Positions 5,103-13,151 are shown, counted from the stretch's first letter. The stretch: 13,899 bases of DNA from JAJFTV01 sp964532655 (GCA_964532655.1 CAZHMZ010000100.1:1-13899); one strand, 5' to 3'. The notes: generated by a model from the sequence alone, not told the origin. Made by a program: numbers and translations.

Positions 5103-7765
5103 ACCTCACCGCTGTCTTCCTGGCTGGCGACCACAAAACCGCGTTTGCGCAGCACTGACAGCATGCGGTGATTATCGGTGGTAGTCACAGCAACCACCTT
5201 TTTCAGACCCCAGGTATTGGCAATCTCCAGACAGGTATCGGTCAGGCGGCTGCCCAGTTCTTTATCCTGCCAGGCGTCCTCCACCAGAATGGCGTACTCA
5301 ACCGTCTCATGATCAGGGTCGGCGATCAAACGGCCTACGCCTAAAATCTGGCGCTCGCCTTCGATCTCACGCTCGGCCACGATGGCAATTTCGCGGTCGT
5401 AATCGATGTAGCAGTATCGGGTGGCCACATCATGCGAGTCCCAGTGGAAGGCGTAGCGGAAACGGGAGTAAATCGATTCCTGCGAGCAGCGTGATAGAAA
5501 TGCCAGCCACAGTGGCTCATCCTCCGGTTTGATGGGACGGAAGGTGATCGGCTGCCCGCCCGCCAGGGTAATCTGACTGACATACTCTTCAGGGTATGGA
5601 TGCAGCGCCAGGTGGCTGTAGGGTTTGATCTCTTTTCCAACCAGCGCCGGGTCAACCACCACGCGCGCATCCAATGCAAACACATCGTCCGGCGATACCA
5701 GCAGCGGGTTGATATCCAGCTCGGTGATTTCAGGGAAATCGGCTGCCAGATAGGATAAGCGGATCAGCACACCGGCCAGTTTTTCCATATCCACCGGCTG
5801 GCTGCCGCGGTAGCCTTTCAGGAGCGGCCAGATCTTGAGCGATTGCAGCATGCGCCGTACCAGGTTTTCGTTTAAGGGCGGGAACCCCAGTGAACGGTCG
5901 GCAAACAGTTCTGCTCCGGTGCCACCTCGGCCGGTCATAATCACGGTGCCAAAGACGCTGTCCTTTTTAATACCGATGATCAGTTCAATCGCCTTTTTAT
6001 CCTGCACCATGCGCTGCACGGTCACACCCTCAATACGGGCATCCGGGCGCAGGCGCGAGGCGTTGTCGATGATGCGCGCAAAGGCAGACCGGATCATCTC
6101 GGGATCGCGCAGATCCAGTTCCACGCCGTGTACATCGGTCTTGTGGGTGATATCCGGCGACCAGATCTTCAACACCACCGGGCAACCAATCTTTTCCGCC
6201 AGCACAACGGCTTCATCGGCGGTGCGGGCCTGGTGTGGGTAGGTGGTGGGGATGCCGTATGCTTCCAGCAATTCCTTGGAGGCGTCTTCGGCCAGCACGG
6301 TGCTGGTGCGGAAGTATTTTTCAGTAAAGCGGTCGTGCAGCTCGCGGCGGTCCTGTGGCAGATCCACGCGGATATCACGTGGGGTCTCGTACAGTGCGCT
6401 TAGATTGCGGCTGTATGACACCAGCGTCATAAAGGCGCTCACGGCCTGTTCTGGGGTATCGTAGGTGGATACGCCCGCTTCATTGAGGACGCGTACCCCT
6501 TCGGTCATGCTCTCGCCGCCCAGCCATGCAGCCAACACGGGTTTTGAGGTGGTTTCCAGCAAGCCGGCAATAGCGCGCGCGCTTGCAGTGGGATCAGTCA
6601 TAGCCTGCGGGGTGAGGATCACCAGCACTGCATCCACGCTGGCATCTTTTGCCACCAGTTCGGCGGCTTTGGCCAGCCGTTTGGGACGCGCATCACCCAG
6701 CACATCCACCGGGTTGCCGTGTGACCACATGGGCGGCAGCAGTTCATTCAGCGCCTGCATGGTCTCCGGGGCCAGTTCTGCCAGCCGTCCGTTGGCGGCG
6801 ATCAGCGCGTCCGTGGCCATCACACCCGGCCCTCCGGCATTAGTGACGATGCCCAAACGCGGTCCGCGAGGGCTGCGATTGCGCCCGATCAACTCAGCCA
6901 CGTTGAATATGTCGCCGATGTTGAACACGCGCGCCAGACCCACACGCTGGAAGGCTGCGTCATACACTGCGTCTTCCGAGGCCATGGCGCCGGTATGCGA
7001 GGCTGCCACCTGGGCAGATTCAGGGAAACGCCCGGCTTTGTAAACAATGATGGGTTTATTGCGGGCAAACGGCCGCGCCGCCGACATGAACTTACGCACG
7101 TTCTTGACCGATTCGATGTACAGGATGATCGATTTGGTCTGTTCATCTTCACCAAAGTAATCGATCAAATCACCGAAATCGACATCCAGGGTATTGCCGA
7201 TGGAGACAAAATAGGAGAAACCGATCTTGCCCTGAGCAGCCCAATCCAGAACCGAGGTGCACAACGCGCCGGACTGCGAGATAAACGCCACATTCCCCGC
7301 GCGGGGCATTCCGGTGGAGAAGGAGGCATTCAGGTTCATTTTCGGAGCAATGATACCCAGGCAGTTGGGGCCAATGATACGCATTCCCTCAAACTGCATC
7401 TGTACTTCACGCACCTGGCGTTCCAGTTCAGCCCCTTCAGGTCCGGCCTCTTTGAAACCGGCCGACTGAATGATGATGCCCAGAATGCCTTTCTCGCCAC
7501 ATTCGCGCACCAGTTGCGGAACCTTATCAGCGCCCGCGCAGATGATGCCCAGATCAGGGGTTCTTGGAAGGCTGGCCACATCGGGGTAGCATTGAATGCC
7601 CATCACGGCTTCGTAATCCGGGTTGACTGGGTATACCACGCCGCGAAAACCGCCGCTGATCAGATTGCTGAGCACTTTTCCGCCCACGCTGTTGGGGTTC
7701 ATGGTCACACCGATCAACGCGATACGCTGCGGTTTGAAAATACGATCCAATTTGTGAATATCCAT
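5066..7765 (-). CDS. ADP-forming acyl-CoA synthetase fused to a C-terminal GNAT domain
   Basis: An 899-residue fusion. In order: CoA-binding Rossmann domain (about 1-130), succinyl-CoA-ligase-like flavodoxin domains (about 145-460), ATP-grasp domain (about 485-700) and GNAT acetyltransferase (about 725-895). The catalytic phospho-histidine is present as His257 in ASHTGAMA, and the ligase core (GPNCLG, SQSGAL, GGPG) looks intact, so it probably interconverts acyl-CoA + ADP + Pi with acid + ATP, as in acetate-forming fermenters. The ATP-grasp motif is HKTDVHGV, with His546 where Gly is usual. The GNAT signature reads WQDKELG, so Glu836 replaces the first Gly of the Q/R-x-x-G-x-G loop. The architecture matches Pat/YfiQ-type protein acetyltransferases, some of which are regulatory. 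Start: the frame runs up to 7810, but the ATG at 7765 with AGGAG 8 bases upstream is far better. Divergent from the MFS gene. Substrate unproven. Confidence 0.9.
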   Translation of the reverse strand: MDIHKLDRIFKPQRIALIGVTMNPNSVGGKVLSNLISGGFRGVVYPVNPDYEAVMGIQCYPDVASLPRTPDLGIICAGADKVPQLVRECGEKGILGIIIQSAGFKEAGPEGAELERQVREVQMQFEGMRIIGPNCLGIIAPKMNLNASFSTGMPRAGNVAFISQSGALCTSVLDWAAQGKIGFSYFVSIGNTLDVDFGDLIDYFGEDEQTKSIILYIESVKNVRKFMSAARPFARNKPIIVYKAGRFPESAQVAASHTGAMASEDAVYDAAFQRVGLARVFNIGDIFNVAELIGRNRSPRGPRLGIVTNAGGPGVMATDALIAANGRLAELAPETMQALNELLPPMWSHGNPVDVLGDARPKRLAKAAELVAKDASVDAVLVILTPQAMTDPTASARAIAGLLETTSKPVLAAWLGGESMTEGVRVLNEAGVSTYDTPEQAVSAFMTLVSYSRNLSALYETPRDIRVDLPQDRRELHDRFTEKYFRTSTVLAEDASKELLEAYGIPTTYPHQARTADEAVVLAEKIGCPVVLKIWSPDITHKTDVHGVELDLRDPEMIRSAFARIIDNASRLRPDARIEGVTVQRMVQDKKAIELIIGIKKDSVFGTVIMTGRGGTGAELFADRSLGFPPLNENLVRRMLQSLKIWPLLKGYRGSQPVDMEKLAGVLIRLSYLAADFPEITELDINPLLVSPDDVFALDARVVVDPALVGKEIKPYSHLALHPYPEEYVSQITLAGGQPITFRPIKPEDEPLWLAFLSRCSQESIYSRFRYAFHWDSHDVATRYCYIDYDREIAIVAEREIEGERQILGVGRLIADPDHETVEYAILVEDAWQDKELGSRLTDTCLEIANTWGLKKVVAVTTTDNHRMLSVLRKRGFVVASQEDSGEVYVEKDLLVPEK

Positions 7766-7773
7766 TAAAAGTA

Positions 7774-7778
7774 CTCCT
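7774..7778 (-). promoter_or_regulatory. SD site that fixes the start of the acyl-CoA synthetase
   Basis: AGGAG on the minus strand, 8 bases from the ATG at 7763-7765. The longer reading of the frame has no comparable site, so this decides the start. Confidence 0.75.
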
Positions 7779-7825
7779 GTTCGGCAAACTGTGAGCGAGT
7801 TGAGCCGCACTGATAGGTAAATTTT

Positions 7826-7849
7826 CTGTCAGGCAAAACACCTGTCAGG
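7826..7849. repeat. Paired CTGTCAGG repeat, possible operator
   Basis: CTGTCAGG occurs at 7826-7833 and again at 7842-7849, 16 bases apart; the second copy sits in the odd palindrome CCTGTCAGG. The pair lies just downstream of the predicted minus-strand transcription start of the acyl-CoA synthetase gene, a usual place for a repressor site. A related CAGTCAGG is at 7920-7927. Confidence 0.35.
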
Positions 7850-7858
7850 ACAAGTGGC

Positions 7859-7864
7859 ATTATA
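7859..7864 (-). promoter_or_regulatory. -10 element for the acyl-CoA synthetase gene
   Basis: A perfect TATAAT on the minus strand, about 94 bases upstream of the ATG, giving a leader of roughly 87 bases. No good -35 is visible at 17 bases spacing. Confidence 0.45.
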
Positions 7865-7883
7865 CAACCAACTGACCTGATCA

Positions 7884-7920
7884 CCGGTTAATTTTCCGCG
7901 TGAGCGCCCGGTAATTTTTC
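7884..7920. repeat. Near-identical 13-base direct repeat in the divergent region
   Basis: CCGGTTAATTTTC (7884-7896) and CCGGTAATTTTTC (7908-7920) differ only by exchange of a T and an A position and are 24 bases apart. They lie upstream of the minus-strand -10, where an activator or repressor could bind. No known factor is recognised. Confidence 0.35.
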
Positions 7921-7979
7921 AGTCAGGTTAATGAGTTTGCGGAAGAAAATCCGCATTTGTTTGGGGTTTTGAGTCGTAA

Positions 7980-8008
7980 TCGAAAGATCTTTTCGGGTAT
8001 GCTATAAA
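7980..8008 (+). promoter_or_regulatory. Extended -10 promoter upstream of the MFS gene
   Basis: TGCTATAAA at 8000-8008 is an extended -10 element. Seventeen bases before its TATAAA is TCGAAA (7980-7985), a 4 of 6 match to TTGACA. Predicted transcription start is near 8015, giving a 5' leader of about 150 bases that contains the 8049-8108 hairpin. Confidence 0.5.
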
Positions 8009-8041
8009 GAGACAGTTTCATCGCTCCATTTCAGGCAAGGA

Positions 8042-8122
8042 ATGAACGGGGGATCTGCCAGTGGCTGTGATCCTCTGCGTTTCGATCGGCCCTGCCATAC
8101 AGATCCCCGCCCCATGCCTTGA
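8042..8122 (+). CDS. Possible 26-codon leader ORF before the MFS gene
   Basis: An ATG at 8042 opens 26 codons (starting MNGGSASGCD, ending RPMP) to TGA at 8120-8122, ending 42 bases before the transporter ATG. It covers the whole 8049-8108 hairpin, so its translation would disrupt that stem. The SD is weak (AGG at 8033-8035, 6 bases away). Leader peptides of this kind control some efflux genes, but this one may be chance. Confidence 0.2.
   Translation: MNGGSASGCDPLRFDRPCHTDPRPMP
8049..8108 (+). other. Long hairpin in the MFS leader
   Basis: GGGGATCTG (8049-8057) pairs perfectly with CAGATCCCC (8100-8108), and GATC copies within the arm allow further inner pairing. It lies between the extended -10 promoter and the transporter start. 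No T run follows, so it is more likely a leader structure than a terminator. No known riboswitch is recognised. Confidence 0.45.
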
Positions 8123-8164
8123 CAGTCTCAAACGTGTATAATTGATCGTTGAGAAAAGGATGCA

Positions 8165-9547
8165 ATGTCAACACCAGAAGCACAAGAAACTGTAGCCAGG
8201 GCAACCCTTGCCGATAAAGTAAGGGATTTTCGCCGCAACTTCAGCCCTACCCTGGGTCTTCACCGCCCCAGGATTGCATACCCACCGGAACACCGGGCCA
8301 ATTTCCGTAATTTGTATATGGAGATTGCCTGGTATGCCATCCTCAACGGTACCATCCTATCATTTTTCTCGGTGTTCGCCACACGAGCGGGTGCAACCGG
8401 GCAGGAAGTGGGGTTGATCGGCGCGGCGCCTGCCATTGCGAACCTGATTTTCTCCATACCGGCCAGTATGTACATGCAGAAGCTGCCCACCGCCCGTATT
8501 GTGACGGTTACGGCGATCACGCAGCGTGTGTTCTATCTGTTGTTCGCGGTACTGCCGTTTTTTATCAGCAGTCAGCCGCTCATCTGGGCGCTCATCATCG
8601 GCACATTTTTGCTCAGCATCCCGGGTACCGGCCTGGCGGTCAGCGTCAATGCGCTCATTGCGCAAACCATCCCGATTGAATGGCGCGCCCACGTCATCAG
8701 CCGGCGGAATGTGCTGCTGTCGCTCATCACCATCATCACGCTCACCATCTCGGGGCAGATCTTGTCGCGGGTTGAATTTCCGCTGAACTATCAGATCATC
8801 TTTTTTGTCGGCTTTGTAGGTGCCATGATGAGCTCGCTGCATCTTTCGCTGATCAAACCTGTTCTGCCCCCCTCTGCACAGAAGACCGAAAAGCAAATTC
8901 AGGTAACCGAAAGCAAGACAAAGACCATCTTCTGGCGAGTGCGCCCGGATATTCGCAAGAAAATTCAACAGGCCAGCCAGCCCTCCAAACCCAGTTTTCT
9001 CGCGCTGAAAGGCAAGTACGGCCTGGTTTTGCTGATCCTGTTTTTATACTGGTTTGCGTTGTACCTTTCGGTTCCCATCTTCCCGGTTTTTCAGGTGAAA
9101 GAACTGCACCTGACCGACCGGCTCATCAGTCTCGGCAGCAGCGTTTTTTCACTCGCCACCCTGCTGGGCACCACACAGGTGAGCCGCCTGGCGCGCCGCT
9201 TTACCAATCACCGCCTCACCTCGGTGGGGCTGATGCTGTCGATGATCTACCCGTTTTTCCTGCCACTGTCGCGAACGCCGGCCATATTTATTTTGGTTTC
9301 GGCTGCGGGGGGCATTGGTTGGGCTACCATTAACAGTTGTCTGATGAATTATTTATACGAGCAAATTCCCTCATCCAGCGATCTTGCCGGGCATCTGGCC
9401 TGGTACAACGTATCGCTGAACGCTGCCATTCTGGTTGGTTCATTGCTGGGCCCTATCATCGCAGGCGGGATCGGGCTGACCGCGGCGCTGATCATCTTTG
9501 GCGTGGGTCGTTTTTTGGCCGGTCTGGCTCTGTTACGCTGGGGTTGA
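8165..9547 (+). CDS. Major facilitator superfamily (MFS) transporter
   Basis: A 460-residue inner-membrane protein with about 12 predicted helices: near residues 52-75, 79-104, 112-134, 137-164, 183-200, 209-230, then 286-309, 320-340, 350-368, 373-398, 409-431 and 433-456. A charged cytoplasmic loop (about 231-283) separates the two six-helix halves, as usual for MFS. A cytoplasmic Arg-rich turn (RLARRFTNHR, 341-350) corresponds to the loop after helix 8. The N-terminal 50 residues are a soluble tail. The substrate cannot be read; proton-coupled efflux is the common role of such stand-alone proteins. Start: ATG 8165 with AAAAGGA just upstream. It is a single gene with its own regulatory leader, divergent from the acyl-CoA synthetase gene and followed by a long intergenic region. 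Confidence 0.85.
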   Translation: MSTPEAQETVARATLADKVRDFRRNFSPTLGLHRPRIAYPPEHRANFRNLYMEIAWYAILNGTILSFFSVFATRAGATGQEVGLIGAAPAIANLIFSIPASMYMQKLPTARIVTVTAITQRVFYLLFAVLPFFISSQPLIWALIIGTFLLSIPGTGLAVSVNALIAQTIPIEWRAHVISRRNVLLSLITIITLTISGQILSRVEFPLNYQIIFFVGFVGAMMSSLHLSLIKPVLPPSAQKTEKQIQVTESKTKTIFWRVRPDIRKKIQQASQPSKPSFLALKGKYGLVLLILFLYWFALYLSVPIFPVFQVKELHLTDRLISLGSSVFSLATLLGTTQVSRLARRFTNHRLTSVGLMLSMIYPFFLPLSRTPAIFILVSAAGGIGWATINSCLMNYLYEQIPSSSDLAGHLAWYNVSLNAAILVGSLLGPIIAGGIGLTAALIIFGVGRFLAGLALLRWG

Positions 9548-9627
9548 CCGCCAGACATTGTTTCGTATTCGCCATCATCGTGTAATATCTTTTTTTGTCC
9601 ACCTAAGAGTGGATATTTGTTCGTTCA

Positions 9628-9641
9628 CATATCTGGAACCG
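9628..9641. repeat. CATATCTGGAACCG repeat, copy 1
   Basis: An exact 14-base match to 9746-9759, starting 118 bases earlier. The core ATCTGGAAC also recurs inverted (GTTCCAGAT) at 9810-9818. Function unknown. Confidence 0.6.
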
Positions 9642-9680
9642 GATTTCTCAGACATCTCCCATGTACACCCACGCCAATCT

Positions 9681-9719
9681 GTCATCCCGAATAAGGCGTC
9701 TTCGCCGCCATGAGGGATC
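9681..9719. repeat. REP-like extragenic palindromic element
   Basis: GTCATCCCGA at the left and GAGGGATC at the right flank a central GGCG-TCTT-CGCC hairpin; ATCCC (9684-9688) pairs with GGGAT (9714-9718). The ends resemble the short 'GTCATCCCGA...GAGGGATC' extragenic palindromes that are common in Chloroflexota and many other bacteria. The assignment is by resemblance only. Confidence 0.4.
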
Positions 9720-9745
9720 GGACAAGGATAAGTCAGTGAGTTTTC

Positions 9746-9759
9746 CATATCTGGAACCG
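9746..9759. repeat. CATATCTGGAACCG repeat, copy 2
   Basis: The second exact copy of the 14-base repeat, about 80 bases upstream of the gntR -35. With the inverted core at 9810-9818 it forms an inverted pair around the segment 9758-9809. Confidence 0.6.
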
Positions 9760-9840
9760 TTATTGGTTACTCTCGGGCGAAGGTCCGCCCGTGGATTCAT
9801 CTCCGCGCAGTTCCAGATGCGGATTTGATGTTGAATTTGC

Positions 9841-9868
9841 TTGACTTTTTCCTTTCTCAGTCTATAAT
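9841..9868 (+). promoter_or_regulatory. Strong sigma70-type promoter of the gntR operon
   Basis: TTGACT (-35, 9841-9846) and TATAAT (-10, 9863-9868) are 16 bases apart, the best promoter in the window. Predicted start is near 9875, 44 bases before the gntR ATG. The -10 lies inside a perfect 16-base palindrome (9863-9878). Confidence 0.8.
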
Positions 9869-9887
9869 ATATATTATAAATATACAG

Positions 9888-9899
9888 ATTGTATACAAT
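9888..9899. promoter_or_regulatory. Probable GntR operator palindrome
   Basis: ATTGTATACAAT is a perfect 12-base palindrome, about 13-24 bases past the predicted start and 19 bases ahead of the gntR ATG. TTGT...ACAA half-sites with a central TA are typical of GntR-family operators, so autoregulation of the operon by its first gene is likely. Confidence 0.65.
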
Positions 9900-9918
9900 T
9901 TTTACCTCCTTCCTCGCC

Positions 9919-10578
9919 ATGACCCCCACCGCCCTCCCCGACAACAACAACTCACGCGCCAGCGATCGCATTGAAGAGCAGCTCCGCGATATGATCATCA
10001 CGCTGGAGCTGGCCCCTGGCGCGAAGATCAGTGAAGCCGAGTTGATCCAGCGGTTGGGCTGCGGCAGGACCCCCCTTCGTGAGGCTCTCCAGCGCCTGGC
10101 ACAGGAATACCTGGTGAACGCCGTGCCGCATCACGGGGTTTCGATTGCCCAATTGAGCCTGCCGGATTATGTACAATTGATCGAGGCGGTATCGCATGTG
10201 GAAGGAATCGCCGCCCGGTTGGCAGCCGCACGCATCACCCCACCGGATGAGCAGCGCCTGTCGGATATTCTCAAACGTTCAGATGAAGCGCTCAAACGGG
10301 TTGACATCCTGGCCTTTGTCAAATGTGATTATGAGTTTCACGAGGGGGTGGCCGCGATCAGCCGCAATCGCTATGTGATCGATACGGTCATCCGGCTGCA
10401 TCGCCTGACCAGCCGGTTTATTTATCTGGCCTGGAAGAATGGCGGCGACACGCGTATTTCCGTCACCGAGCACCGTTCCATCCTGGATGCGCTTCGCAAA
10501 AAGAACGCCTCAGAGGCGGAGCGCCTGACTTTTGAGCATACCCAGAATTCAAAAGAAAGGATCATCAATGCCCTGTAA
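9919..10578 (+). CDS. GntR-family transcriptional regulator, FCD subfamily
   Basis: A 219-residue DNA-binding regulator. The N-terminal winged helix-turn-helix (about residues 14-78) contains the GntR signature LAPGAKISEAELIQRLGCGR followed by TPLREALQRL. The C-terminal all-helical FCD domain (about 85-215) keeps the metal and ligand site Asp137, His141, His185 and His207; FCD regulators usually bind small organic acids. Start: an in-frame TTG at 9889 would extend it by 10 residues, but that codon lies in the operator palindrome; ATG 9919 is preferred. No SD precedes it; the leader instead reads ACCTCCTT at 9904-9911, so translation may rely on another mechanism. As first gene of a same-strand cluster with holo-ACP synthase, AMP ligase, ACP and KBL-like enzyme, it probably represses that cluster until an acid or amino-acid ligand binds. 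Confidence 0.9.
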   Translation: MTPTALPDNNNSRASDRIEEQLRDMIITLELAPGAKISEAELIQRLGCGRTPLREALQRLAQEYLVNAVPHHGVSIAQLSLPDYVQLIEAVSHVEGIAARLAAARITPPDEQRLSDILKRSDEALKRVDILAFVKCDYEFHEGVAAISRNRYVIDTVIRLHRLTSRFIYLAWKNGGDTRISVTEHRSILDALRKKNASEAERLTFEHTQNSKERIINAL

Positions 10579-10628
10579 AATGATCCTTTCGCCGGCAAGT
10601 CGGATCGGATGCAGTGGCTGTACAGGGC
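10555..10628 (+). other. Candidate H-type pseudoknot over the gntR stop codon
   Basis: GAAAGGATCAT (10555-10565) and ATGATCCTTTC (10580-10590) form a perfect 11 bp stem with a 14-base loop. Eight loop bases, GCCCTGTA (10570-10577), are perfectly complementary to TACAGGGC at 10621-10628, 17 bases before acpS. Loop lengths of 4, 2 and 30 bases are compatible with an H-type pseudoknot. The gntR stop codon (10576-10578) overlaps the second stem, so ribosomes ending gntR would open it. Structure inferred from pairing only. Confidence 0.5.
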
Positions 10629-10644
10629 AGAATGGGATGCCGCG

Positions 10645-11025
10645 ATGATCTACGGCATCGGCACCGATCTGATTGAGGTGGAACGCCTGGAAACCCTGGC
10701 CGAACGCGGCACAGCGTATCTGGAGAAAATTTTTACACCCACTGAAATCGAATACTGCGAAAATCACGGCCGAAAAGCCGAGCACTTTGCCGCCCGCTTT
10801 GCCGCAAAAGAAGCTTTCCTGAAAGCCCTGGGAACTGGTCTGCGGGATGGATTGAGCTTTACCGAAATTGAAGTCCTCAACGATGAACTGGGCAAACCGT
10901 ATCTCCGATTGCATGGAAAAGCCAAAGACCGCATCCAGAGCCTGCAAATTTCTCATATCTCGATATCGCTTTCCCATATCAAAGAGATTGCCATGGCCGT
11001 GGCAATCCTCGAGAAACAGGCATAA
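10645..11025 (+). CDS. acpS: Holo-[acyl-carrier-protein] synthase
   Basis: A 126-residue cytoplasmic enzyme that transfers 4'-phosphopantetheine from CoA to the conserved Ser of an acyl carrier protein. The N-terminus MIYGIGTDLIEVER carries the Mg-binding Asp8; FAARFAAKEAFLKALG (about 48-63) carries the second Mg ligand Glu56; the SLSHIKEIAMAVA strand near the end is the usual AcpS finish. Length is typical. Start: the frame is open back to 10609, but homologues begin at the Met before IYGIGTD, so ATG 10645 is chosen; its SD (GGGAT region) is weak. It stands 66 bases after gntR and 12 bases before the AMP-ligase gene, whose SD overlaps the acpS stop. The nearby ACP gene suggests it serves that carrier, though it may also be the only AcpS of the cell. 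Confidence 0.9.
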   Translation: MIYGIGTDLIEVERLETLAERGTAYLEKIFTPTEIEYCENHGRKAEHFAARFAAKEAFLKALGTGLRDGLSFTEIEVLNDELGKPYLRLHGKAKDRIQSLQISHISISLSHIKEIAMAVAILEKQA

Positions 11026-11037
11026 GGAGAAAATTCT

Positions 11038-12750
<1,713 letters not shown>

Positions 12751-12837
12751 AATTGGCATATACCTGATCTGCGCCACATTTGAAGCGGTGTTTAACCGTA
12801 CTGAAAAATTCACAACTTATCTTGAAGGAGAAACACA

Positions 12838-13083
12838 ATGGACGAAATGAAGGATGTAATTCTGGAGTACGTAAAAGATGAATATGCCGATGATGGCGAC
12901 GATGTTACCTATGACACCCCGCTGATCTCCGGCGGTCTGGTCGACTCTTTCTCCATGGTCTCGCTGAAGCGTTTTCTCGAGATGAAATACAAGATCTCCA
13001 TCCCCGATGATGAAGCCAGCCCGGAAGCCTTTGACACGGTCAACAAGATCGTTGCTCTGGTAAAGCGATTTAGCGGTAAATAA
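12838..13083 (+). CDS. Stand-alone acyl carrier protein
   Basis: An 81-residue acidic four-helix carrier. The phosphopantetheine attachment Ser37 lies in GGLVDSFSM (residues 32-40). The second part, with KISIPDDEASPEAFDTVNKI, has the spacing of small discrete carriers such as DltC and amino-acid or acyl carriers beside AMP ligases, rather than that of the fatty-acid AcpP. Excellent SD (AAGGAG at 12825-12830). It lies between the acid ligase and the KBL-like gene, with holo-ACP synthase in the same operon, so it probably receives the acyl group from the ligase and presents it to the PLP enzyme. Start is clear. The attached acyl group is not known. Confidence 0.88.
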   Translation: MDEMKDVILEYVKDEYADDGDDVTYDTPLISGGLVDSFSMVSLKRFLEMKYKISIPDDEASPEAFDTVNKIVALVKRFSGK

Positions 13084-13098
13084 GTTCAAGACATTCGC

Positions 13099-13151
13099 AT
13101 GACAGCCGCCGGTAGCATCAGCGATGATGCAAAGCTCTGGTGGCCTGTCAT
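13099..13151 (+). other. Intercistronic stem with GNRA tetraloop ahead of kbl
   Basis: The outer stem pairs ATGACAG (13099-13105) with CTGTCAT (13145-13151). After one bulged C (13144), CCGCC (13106-13110) pairs with GGTGG (13139-13143), one pair being G-U. Inside, GCATCA (13115-13120) and TGATGC (13125-13130) close a GCGA tetraloop. This is a well-formed 12 + 6 bp structure 30 bases upstream of the kbl ATG. No U tail follows, so it is not a normal terminator; an mRNA processing/stability element or a small ligand-binding element are possible. Confidence 0.55.

Larger units (their letters stand above)
9548..9918. other. Intergenic region with repeats and the gntR promoter
   Basis: A 371-base region between the MFS gene and the GntR operon. 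I see no gene. It holds a weak stem just after a T run (9598-9613), two exact copies of a 14-base repeat with a partial inverted third copy (9810-9818), a REP-like palindrome (9681-9719) and, at the right end, an AT-rich sigma70-type promoter with two palindromes. Confidence 0.6.

Noticed and set aside
7766..7810. Longer N-terminus for the acyl-CoA synthetase fusion
   Set aside because: The extra 15 residues lack an SD and do not resemble the family start, whereas ATG 7765 has a good SD and homologous N-terminus.
8119..8142. TTGACA and TATAAT just upstream of the MFS gene
   Set aside because: Both hexamers are perfect, but the spacing is 12 bases, too short for a sigma70 promoter; the extended -10 at 8000-8008 is preferred. 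TATAAT alone could still be used.
9598..9613. TCCAC/GTGGA stem after the MFS gene as a terminator
   Set aside because: The T run precedes rather than follows the 5 bp stem on the plus strand, so it does not fit a rho-independent terminator for that gene.
9648..10001. A 117-codon minus-strand frame with AAGGAGGT at 9904-9911 on that strand
   Set aside because: It runs through the gntR promoter, palindromes and repeats, has no recognisable domain, and no good start codon follows that SD in its frame.
13121..13146. Resemblance of GATGCAAAGCTC to the GACGCAAAGCC strand of the c-di-GMP-I (GEMM) riboswitch
   Set aside because: The second helix and other conserved strands of that aptamer are absent, so only a chance or partial likeness can be claimed.
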